Origin: Anaerolineae bacterium
Lineage (GTDB): Bacteria > Chloroflexota > Anaerolineae > B4-G1 > SLSP01
Length of the DNA stretch: 7,456 nucleotides
NCBI GenBank assembly: GCA_021159805.1
Contig: JAGHDT010000150.1
Span: 1 to 7,456 of the forward strand
Direction: 5' to 3'
The notes under the pieces were generated by a model. That model was given only the letters and a program-made list of their open reading frames with translations. It did not search any database and was not told where the DNA came from. Made by a program: the position numbers and the translations under genes. Positions 1 through 4,336 of this stretch are shown here, piece after piece. The stretch's first letter is position 1. Each line of letters starts with the position of its first letter.

Positions 1-13
1 CCCCGGTACAACG

Positions 14-47
14 AAAAACGGTAGATCGGGATACCCGATCTACCGTT
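14..47 (-). terminator. Rho-independent terminator of the glutamate dehydrogenase gene
   Basis: A perfect 14-base inverted repeat (17-30 pairs with 34-47) encloses a 3-base loop (ATA on the plus strand). Read on the minus strand, the stem is followed by a run of T (complement of the A run at 14-18). It begins 36 bases beyond the minus-strand stop codon at 84-86. Stem, short loop and U tract in the minus-strand direction make this the end of the gdhA transcript. On the plus strand no T run follows the stem, so it is not obviously bidirectional. Confidence 0.9.
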
Positions 48-83
48 GCCTTGTCGGCTAACTTTCCACATCCCGAGGATTGA

Positions 84-1334
84 CTACACCCAGCCTCGCA
101 GCTTGCAGGCCTCGGCAACCCGACCCACTGCCACAACATAAGCGGCCATGCGGTTGTTGATGTCATAAGCTTTGGCGGCCTCCGCAACGGAGTGGAACGC
201 CGTGGTCATCTTCTCATCCAGCAGCTTGTGGACCTCGAGCTCCTTCCAGTAGTAGCCATAGGAGTTCTGGACCTGCTCGAAGTATGAAACCGTCACACCA
301 CCGGCGTTGCACAGGAAGTCGGGGATCACGTAGATACCCTTCTTGTACAGGATATCGTCGGCGTCCGGTGTCGTCGGGCCGTTGGCCAGCTCGGCAACGA
401 TCTTTGCCTTGACCTGGTCAACGTTGTCGAGTGTGATCTGATTCTCGAGGGCTGCCGGCACCAGAATGTCGACATCCAGCTCCAGAAGCTCGGCATTGGT
501 GATGCTATCGGACCCGGGGAAATCAACGACCGATCCGGTCTCCATCTTGTGAGCGATCAGCGCATCGGGATCTAGCCCCTTGGGGTTGTAGACGCCGCCC
601 TGTGAGTCGGATGCAGCGACGATACGCGCGCCGAGTAGCTCCGGCCCCAACGTCGCCGCATACTGACCGGCATTGCCGAAACCCTGGATGGCCATTGACA
701 TGCCCTCAGTCTTGAGCCCCAGCAACTTGGCAGCCTCACGAACGCAGTACATCCCACCGCGGGCTGTAGCGTCTCCCCGTCCGGCGGAGCCGCCCAGCGG
801 CAGAGGTTTCCCGGTGATCATCCCGGGGACATTGTAGCCGCGCAAAACTGAGTACTCGTCCATCATCCAGGCCATAATCTGAGGTGTGGTGTAGACATCA
901 GGTGCCGGGACATCCAGATTCTCGCCCAGGATGCGCCCCACCTGGCGGATGTAGGCACGGCTCAGTCGCTCCAGCTCCCCCGGGGACATAACTTTGGGGT
1001 TACAGATAACGCCGCCCTTGGCGCCACCCAGAGGGATATCCATCACCGCGGTCTTCCAGGTCATCCACGCGGACAGCGCGCGCACGGTGTCGATGGTCTC
1101 GTGTGGATGGAACCGCAGACCACCCTTTGACGGTCCGCGTGCGTCGTTGTACTGAACGCGGAAACCGTGGAAGATCTGGGTTGAACCATCGTCCATACGT
1201 ACAGCAAGTGTTACGTGTAGTTCTCGGATGGGCCACCTAAGAAACTCGTGCACAGCCGGATCAAGCTGCATGATCTCCGCAGCCGTATCCAACTGCCTTT
1301 GAGCAATCTCAAAGGGATTCAGTTCTTCAGACAT
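84..1334 (-). CDS. gdhA: Glutamate dehydrogenase (Glu/Leu/Phe/Val dehydrogenase family), 416 aa
   Basis: Cytoplasmic NAD(P)-dependent oxidative deamination of glutamate to 2-oxoglutarate and ammonia, or the reverse. The start at 1334 is chosen because AGGAGG (complement of 1341-1346) lies 6 bases upstream; the frame stays open 32 codons further upstream, but without a comparable site. The resulting 416 residues fit the hexameric GDH class. N-terminal substrate domain: PSKGGLRFHP with K70, K94 in WMTWKTAV, the catalytic-lysine motif PLGGAKGGV with K106, and PAPDV with D146. Rossmann domain: GFGNAG at 218-223, with acidic D243 in ASDS. C-terminal NAGGVTVSYFEQVQN (343-357) is typical of glutamate dehydrogenases; its Ser350 corresponds to the family's glutamate-contacting serine, which favours glutamate over leucine or phenylalanine as substrate. 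NAD versus NADP preference cannot be decided from sequence alone. The gene diverges from the ilv operon and has its own terminator. Confidence 0.93.
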   Translation of the reverse strand: MSEELNPFEIAQRQLDTAAEIMQLDPAVHEFLRWPIRELHVTLAVRMDDGSTQIFHGFRVQYNDARGPSKGGLRFHPHETIDTVRALSAWMTWKTAVMDIPLGGAKGGVICNPKVMSPGELERLSRAYIRQVGRILGENLDVPAPDVYTTPQIMAWMMDEYSVLRGYNVPGMITGKPLPLGGSAGRGDATARGGMYCVREAAKLLGLKTEGMSMAIQGFGNAGQYAATLGPELLGARIVAASDSQGGVYNPKGLDPDALIAHKMETGSVVDFPGSDSITNAELLELDVDILVPAALENQITLDNVDQVKAKIVAELANGPTTPDADDILYKKGIYVIPDFLCNAGGVTVSYFEQVQNSYGYYWKELEVHKLLDEKMTTAFHSVAEAAKAYDINNRMAAYVVAVGRVAEACKLRGWV

Positions 1335-1359
1335 CTCTCTCCTCCTGGAACTTGAATAT

Positions 1360-1379
1360 ACAGTTGCCCCCGCAACTGT
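1360..1379. repeat. Perfect 8-bp inverted repeat in the gdhA 5' leader
   Basis: ACAGTTGC (1360-1367) and GCAACTGT (1372-1379) are perfect inverted repeats around CCCC. The element lies between the candidate gdhA promoter and the gdhA ribosome binding site, about 26 bases before the start codon. As DNA it could be an operator, since its position just downstream of the promoter suits a repressor. As RNA it would be an 8-bp hairpin with a GGGG loop in the minus-strand transcript, close to the Shine-Dalgarno sequence. There is no T run in gdhA direction, so it is not a terminator. The regulator is unknown. Confidence 0.6.
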
Positions 1380-1395
1380 GAGGGATAATACATCA

Positions 1396-1424
1396 ATAAT
1401 ACGACATCTTTGCTGAGAATACAA
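1396..1424 (-). promoter_or_regulatory. Candidate sigma-70 promoter of gdhA
   Basis: On the minus strand TTGTAT (complement of 1419-1424) is separated by 17 bases from TATTAT (complement of 1396-1401). The -10 element is good and the -35 weak, matching only TTG of TTGACA. A second TATTAT (complement of 1385-1390) lacks a matching -35. The leader to the gdhA start would be roughly 55 bases and would contain the 1360-1379 palindrome. Position and spacing are plausible, but the weak -35 leaves this tentative. Confidence 0.4.
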
Positions 1425-1454
1425 GTGCAATGCGCCGGTGGATCACCCGAATTA

Positions 1455-1469
1455 TGAAGACGATCTTCA
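1455..1469. repeat. Small palindrome between the divergent promoters
   Basis: TGAAGA and TCTTCA flank CGA, giving a 15-base interrupted palindrome. It is 38 bases upstream of the ilv -35 element and about 30 bases behind the candidate gdhA -35. A second, shorter palindrome, CCAATTGG, is at 1479-1486. Location upstream of both promoters suits a transcription-factor site, but no specific regulator consensus is recognised and short palindromes occur by chance. Confidence 0.3.
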
Positions 1470-1507
1470 AATAAACTGCCAATTGGACTGAATAAGGCAA
1501 AGTTGTC

Positions 1508-1536
1508 TTGACAGGCAGCCCAGGGTGTTGTATAAT
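1508..1536 (+). promoter_or_regulatory. Consensus sigma-70 promoter of the ilv operon
   Basis: TTGACA (1508-1513) and TATAAT (1531-1536) are exact consensus hexamers with the optimal 17-base spacer. Transcription should start near 1543, leaving only about 24 bases before the first leader peptide ATG at 1567. A promoter this strong is typical of operons whose output is limited afterwards by attenuation rather than by initiation. No other comparable promoter is seen before ilvB. Confidence 0.9.
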
Positions 1537-1566
1537 CGTTCTCAATAAGAGGGGAATGATTCGCCA

Positions 1567-1638
1567 ATGAACTCGCAACTGCTGTCCATCGTCTTGCTTA
1601 GCAATCTTCTTGTCATTGTTATTGACAAGGAGGCGTAA
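1567..1638 (+). CDS. BCAA attenuation leader peptide 1, 23 aa
   Basis: A short ORF beginning MNSQLLSIVLLSNLLVIVI and ending in DKEA. Twelve of 23 residues are branched-chain (6 Leu, 3 Ile, 3 Val), with the densest block at residues 14-19 (LLVIVI). Start is ATG 1567; an AGAGGGG site at 1548-1554 lies slightly far upstream (12 bases). Two features show that it acts as a regulatory leader: it is the first ORF after the consensus promoter, and its stop codon (1636-1638) is 3 bases before an antiterminator arm that controls the terminator at 1686-1712. The role is analogous to ilvL of enterobacteria: ribosome stalling at Leu/Ile/Val codons reports shortage of charged tRNA. The peptide itself probably has no function. 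A 4-codon ORF (ATG 1556) overlaps its start as ATGA, but the Shine-Dalgarno sequence is too close to that ATG. Confidence 0.87.
   Translation: MNSQLLSIVLLSNLLVIVIDKEA
1605..1633 (+). promoter_or_regulatory. Hairpin over the control codons of leader 1 (candidate pause hairpin)
   Basis: CTTGTCA (1609-1615) and TGACAAG (1623-1629) pair perfectly around a 7-base loop. The stem can extend to 11 pairs (1605-1615 with 1623-1633) including two G-U pairs. It covers the Leu-Leu-Val-Ile-Val-Ile codons of leader 1. In peptide-type attenuators an early hairpin in the coding segment pauses polymerase so that translation keeps pace; this is the likely role. It would be melted by the first ribosome. Confidence 0.6.
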
Positions 1639-1641
1639 ACG

Positions 1642-1698
1642 GTTGGGCAAACCAGGCCAGCACACTGAGAAGACAAGTGCACACTGAAGCCGCCCAAC
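1642..1698 (+). promoter_or_regulatory. Antiterminator of attenuator 1
   Basis: GTTGGGC (1642-1648) is exactly complementary to GCCCAAC (1692-1698), which includes most of the left arm and loop of the terminator at 1686-1712. GGC (1655-1657) with GCC (1689-1691) can add three pairs. Pairing excludes the terminator. The 5' arm begins 4 bases after the leader 1 stop codon. A ribosome at the stop would cover it and allow termination; a ribosome stalled around codons 14-19 (1606-1623) would leave it free. Between the arms lie a short GGTT/AACC hairpin and a direct repeat GCACACTGA (1660-1668 and 1679-1687). Confidence 0.7.
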
Positions 1699-1712
1699 AG
1701 GGCGGTTTCTTC
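1686..1712 (+). terminator. Attenuator terminator 1
   Basis: GAAGCCGCCC (1686-1695) pairs with GGGCGGTTTC (1700-1709), 10 pairs including one G-U, around the loop AACA. The trailing tract TTTCTTCATT is T-rich but interrupted, so it should terminate less efficiently than the second terminator. It lies 47 bases after the leader 1 stop codon, within the ilv leader and well before ilvB. The ribosome binding site of leader 2 follows directly at 1721-1728. Confidence 0.78.
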
Positions 1713-1734
1713 ATTAAATAGGGGAAGGTACTCT

Positions 1735-1878
1735 GTGAACACCCGTAGCAGCCAATCCGGCGCAGCAGTAGCTCTGAAGAACGTCATACAAGTCGGCCAA
1801 GTCATTCTTGGTCTGCTTGTCGTTGTCGTTCTCAGGATTCTCGGGCTCCTGCTTACCAGCGGGAGCGTGGGCGGGTAG
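1735..1878 (+). CDS. BCAA attenuation leader peptide 2, 47 aa
   Basis: The ORF starts with GTG 1735, 6 bases after a good ribosome binding site GGGGAAGG (1721-1728). Residues 23-40 contain 15 branched-chain residues of 18, including the run LLVVVVLRILGLLL (27-40); 21 of 47 residues overall are Leu, Ile or Val. The stop codon (1876-1878) lies inside an antiterminator structure controlling the terminator at 1934-1959. This repeats the architecture of leader 1, so it is read as a second control peptide of the same operon. The hydrophobic segment could alternatively span a membrane as a microprotein; the RNA context makes the leader role more likely. Val codons are more prominent here than in leader 1, so the two checkpoints could weigh the three amino acids differently. 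Confidence 0.82.
   Translation: MNTRSSQSGAAVALKNVIQVGQVILGLLVVVVLRILGLLLTSGSVGG
1845..1866 (+). promoter_or_regulatory. Hairpin at the end of the leader 2 control codons (candidate pause hairpin)
   Basis: GCTCCTGC (1845-1852) pairs with GCGGGAGC (1859-1866), 8 pairs with one G-U, around the loop TTACCA. It overlaps codons 37-44 of leader 2 and ends one base before the antiterminator arm at 1868. It occupies the same relative place as the hairpin in leader 1 and could pause polymerase until translation begins. A ribosome on the last Leu codons would disrupt it. Confidence 0.55.
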
Positions 1879-1942
1879 GTTGCTGGAGCAGAGCCTAGAA
1901 CCAGAGCAGCAGTAGGCCGGAATAGCCAGCAAGAACCGCCCA
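1868..1942 (+). promoter_or_regulatory. Antiterminator of attenuator 2, two-part stem
   Basis: TGGGCGG (1868-1874) is complementary to CCGCCCA (1936-1942), and after a small internal loop TTGCTGG (1880-1886) is complementary to CCAGCAA (1926-1932). Together they give 14 pairs bracketing the leader 2 stop codon on the 5' side and consuming the left arm of terminator 2 on the 3' side. A 5-bp hairpin, GCCTA (1893-1897) with TAGGC (1913-1917), fits inside the enclosed loop. A ribosome at the stop codon would mask 1868-1886; one stalled in codons 29-36 would not. Confidence 0.75.
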
Positions 1943-1959
1943 ACAAGGGCGGTTTTTTT
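1934..1959 (+). terminator. Attenuator terminator 2
   Basis: AACCGCCC (1934-1941) and GGGCGGTT (1947-1954) form a perfect 8-bp stem with loop AACAA, running into seven consecutive T (1953-1959). This is a textbook intrinsic terminator placed 26 bases before the ilvB start. Its core repeats terminator 1 apart from one extra loop A. Because it precedes the first structural gene of its own transcript, it must be conditional. Confidence 0.92.
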
Positions 1960-1985
1960 GTGGAGAAAGAGGAGGAGGAGATCGA

Positions 1986-3695
1986 ATGAAGAAAACCGGT
2001 GCAGAAATCGTATGGGAGATGTTGCGGCGGGAAGGTGTGGAGGTGGCCTTCGGCATCCCCGGGGGCGCCATCATGCACACGTACCATCCGCGCCAGGACT
2101 TCGGCATTCATCACGTGTTGATGCGGCACGAGCAGTGCGCGGCGCATGCAGCCGACGGATATGCCCGTGTATCGGGTAAGGTTGGCGTAGCGATCGCTAC
2201 ATCAGGCCCCGGCGCAACCAACCTGGTGACCGGTATCGCCACGGCATTTATGGACTCGTCCCCGATCGTCTGCATCACCGGTCAGGTCCCCTCAAGCTTG
2301 ATCGGCACGGATGCGTTCCAGGAAACCGACATCACGGGGGTCACCCTCCCCGTCACCAAACACAACTACCTGGTCACCGACGTGGCAGACCTAGCTGCAA
2401 CCATCCATGAGGCCTTCTACATCGCCCGCAGCGGACGGCCCGGTCCCGTCCTCATTGATCTTCCCAAAGACGTTCAGATTGCATCAACCGAGTTTGTCGT
2501 CCCGGATGAGGAGGTCAACCTCCCGGGCTATCATCCCGTAGGCGCAGGCGCGCCCGAACTCGTCAAGCAAGCCGCAGCACTGATCAACAAGGCCGAACGC
2601 CCCATCATCCTCGCGGGCCAGGGAGTCTTGATGTCAAAGGCTATGCAGGAACTGCGCGCCTTCGTTGAGAAGGCGGAGATTCCGGTGGCGCTGACCTTGC
2701 TGGGCAAGGGCGGCTTCCCCGAATCCCATCCGTTGGCGCTGGGCATGATGGGTATGCACGGTGAGGCCTACGTCAACCAGGCCATCCAGGAATCCGACCT
2801 GATTATGGCCTTCGGTATGCGGTTCGACGACCGCGTGACAGGCAAATTGGATCTCTACACCCCCGGCGCACAGCGCATCCACGTGGATGCCGACGCCGCA
2901 GAGCTGGGCAAGATCGTAGCGGTCGACCTACCGATCCTGGGCGACCTCCGCCAGGTGCTCCAGCAGCTCATCCCGCTGGTGGAGGAAAAATCACACCCGG
3001 CTTGGATCGAGAAGATCCAGGAGTGGCGCAGCGATAGCCATCGCCGCGACATCCTAAACCGGCCGGAGAACGGACACCTCGTCGCTGCCCACTTCATCAA
3101 CGACATCTGGGAAGCCACTGAAGGACAGGCGATAGTGGTGACCGACGTCGGACAACACCAGATGTGGGCTGCTCAGTACTATCTCAACGATGTCCCCTAC
3201 TCCGTGGTCACTTCCGGTGGATTGGGCACGATGGGATTCGGCCTGCCAGCGGCCATCGGTGCGCAGTTCGGCCAGCCGGATCGCGAAGTCTGGATGATCG
3301 CCGGCGACGGCGGCTTCCAGATGACGATGCACGATCTGGCCACCGTAGTGCAGGAGAAGCTGCCAATTCGTATCGCCCTAGCCAACAACAACTGTCTCGG
3401 CATGGTTCGGCAGTGGCAGGAGTTCTTCTATGAAAAACGCTACGAATCCACGATCTTGCTGAACCCCGATTTCGTGAAGCTGGTCGAGGCCTATGGCATT
3501 CCGGCGTGGCGTGCCACAACACGATCAGAGGCCCGGAACGCCATCGCGCAGGCGCGCAAGGTGGACGGGCCGAGCTTCGTCGAGTTCCAGATCGCCAAGG
3601 AAGGCGAGGATGGCAACGTCTATCCGATGGTTCCTGCAGGCGCAGCATTGCACGATATGATTCGGCGTTCACACCCAGCCAGTGACGAAGAGTAG
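1986..3695 (+). CDS. ilvB: Acetolactate (acetohydroxyacid) synthase large, catalytic subunit, 569 aa
   Basis: Condenses two pyruvate to 2-acetolactate (valine/leucine branch), or pyruvate with 2-oxobutyrate to acetohydroxybutyrate (isoleucine branch), using thiamine diphosphate, Mg and FAD. The start has a strong GAGGAGGAGGAG site at 1969-1980. N-terminal PYR-type domain: IPGGAI (24-29) and catalytic E49 in MRHEQCAAHAADGYA. AFQETDITGVT (110-120) and the FAD-domain segment GMRFDDRVTGK (277-287) are typical of AHAS. C-terminal ThDP site: GDG at 440-442 followed by NNN at 467-469, then GMVRQWQEFFYE with W477, the position known for herbicide contact in this family. Length is normal. The segment after GGAI (HTYHPRQDFG, 31-40) differs from the commoner PIYDAL-like form but retains the following glutamate. 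First structural gene of the operon, with ilvN 48 bases downstream. Confidence 0.97.
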   Translation: MKKTGAEIVWEMLRREGVEVAFGIPGGAIMHTYHPRQDFGIHHVLMRHEQCAAHAADGYARVSGKVGVAIATSGPGATNLVTGIATAFMDSSPIVCITGQVPSSLIGTDAFQETDITGVTLPVTKHNYLVTDVADLAATIHEAFYIARSGRPGPVLIDLPKDVQIASTEFVVPDEEVNLPGYHPVGAGAPELVKQAAALINKAERPIILAGQGVLMSKAMQELRAFVEKAEIPVALTLLGKGGFPESHPLALGMMGMHGEAYVNQAIQESDLIMAFGMRFDDRVTGKLDLYTPGAQRIHVDADAAELGKIVAVDLPILGDLRQVLQQLIPLVEEKSHPAWIEKIQEWRSDSHRRDILNRPENGHLVAAHFINDIWEATEGQAIVVTDVGQHQMWAAQYYLNDVPYSVVTSGGLGTMGFGLPAAIGAQFGQPDREVWMIAGDGGFQMTMHDLATVVQEKLPIRIALANNNCLGMVRQWQEFFYEKRYESTILLNPDFVKLVEAYGIPAWRATTRSEARNAIAQARKVDGPSFVEFQIAKEGEDGNVYPMVPAGAALHDMIRRSHPASDEE

Positions 3696-3726
3696 GTCGG
3701 AGGACCTATCAAGGTCGGTAGACCTT
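3693..3726 (+). repeat. Twin palindromic repeats between ilvB and ilvN
   Basis: Two adjacent hairpins share the same plan: TAGGTC-GGAG-GACCTA (3693-3708) and AAGGTC-GGTA-GACCTT (3711-3726), each with a 6-bp stem and 4-base loop. The AGGTCGG..GACCT cores match at 12 of 14 positions, so they look like a tandem duplication. The first stem includes the ilvB stop codon TAG. They end 9 bases before the ilvN ribosome binding site (GGGAGGAG). No T run follows, so they are not a terminator; an effect on mRNA processing or on ilvN translation is conceivable. Confidence 0.65.
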
Positions 3727-3743
3727 CCAAGGGAGGAGAGAAA

Positions 3744-4262
3744 ATGCAGAGCACACTCGTTGTCCTCGTCGAAGATAAACCCGGTGTCCTGAACCGAGTT
3801 GCCAGTCTGTTCCGCCGACGGGCCTACAACATCGAGAGCCTGAGCGTCGGCCATACCCAGCAGCCCGGCGTCAGCCGGATGACCATCGTGGTGGACAGCA
3901 CACACACCAACGTCGAGATGGTGGTGCAGAACCTGTACAAGTTGGTCAGCGTCATCCAGGTCCACAACGTGACCGATACCCCGGCTGTGATGCGCGACCT
4001 GGCACTTATCAAGATCAGCGCCGATGGCGGTGCCTCACGCGCTGAAATCATGCAGATCGTCGAGACCTTCCGGGCGCGTGTTGTGGATGTTGGCCTCAAG
4101 ACGCTGATGGTTGAGGTAACCGGGACTGATGACAAGATCAATGGCCTCGTCGATGTGTTACGGCCCTACGGTATCGTCGAGATGGTGCGCACAGGTCGCG
4201 TAGCTATGGCGCGCGGCACTGGCGCGTCGGTGGGCGATTCTGCCGGCCCGGAGGGCAGCTAA
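3744..4262 (+). CDS. ilvN: Acetolactate synthase small, regulatory subunit, 172 aa
   Basis: Regulatory partner of IlvB; this family activates the catalytic subunit and confers valine feedback inhibition. The start follows GGGAGGAGAG at 3733-3742. An N-terminal ACT domain occupies about residues 2-76: LVEDKPGVLNRVASLF (8-23) and AYNIESLSVG (27-36). G14 and N29, positions tied to valine binding in E. coli IlvH, are present; position 11 is Asp where E. coli has Asn, as I recall it also is in actinobacterial IlvN. The second domain, about 85-160, contains RDLALIKI, FRARVVDVG and the terminal RPYGIVEMVRTGRVAMARG typical of the ~170-residue IlvH/IlvN type. The last 15 or so residues (Gly/Ser/Ala-rich) look unstructured. 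It lies between ilvB and ilvC, 74 bases before the latter. Confidence 0.96.
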   Translation: MQSTLVVLVEDKPGVLNRVASLFRRRAYNIESLSVGHTQQPGVSRMTIVVDSTHTNVEMVVQNLYKLVSVIQVHNVTDTPAVMRDLALIKISADGGASRAEIMQIVETFRARVVDVGLKTLMVEVTGTDDKINGLVDVLRPYGIVEMVRTGRVAMARGTGASVGDSAGPEGS

Positions 4263-4266
4263 GTCA

Positions 4267-4283
4267 CGCGGCGCAATGCCGCG
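4267..4283 (+). repeat. Short GC-rich hairpin after ilvN
   Basis: CGCGGC (4267-4272) pairs with GCCGCG (4278-4283) around the loop GCAAT, beginning 4 bases after the ilvN stop codon. No T run follows, so it is unlikely to terminate transcription. It may simply stabilise the upstream message in the 74-base ilvN-ilvC gap. The ilvC ribosome binding site (AAGGAG, near 4324-4329) is further downstream and unobstructed. Confidence 0.4.
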
Positions 4284-4336
4284 GACTCGCTGGAGATTCA
4301 GTTGAAGCTGTCTGAACAAGGACAAGGAGAAGAGAT

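Noticed and set aside
1335..1430. 32-residue N-terminal extension of glutamate dehydrogenase
   Set aside because: It would translate through the palindrome at 1360-1379 and the Shine-Dalgarno sequence at 1341-1346, which clearly serves the ATG at 1334.
1556..1570. Four-codon ORF overlapping the leader 1 start as ATGA
   Set aside because: Its ATG is only 1 base from the GGGG of the ribosome binding site, too close for initiation; probably coincidence.
1543..1985. T-box riboswitch as an explanation of the ilv leader
   Set aside because: I find no T-box consensus (AGGGUGGNACCGCG-like), no specifier-loop architecture, and two Leu/Ile/Val-rich ORFs with fitting alternative pairings; peptide attenuation explains it better.
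1542..2147. 201-codon minus-strand frame across the ilv leader and the start of ilvB
   Set aside because: It runs antisense through both leader peptides, two terminators and ilvB; its composition is unlike a protein and it has no ribosome binding site context.
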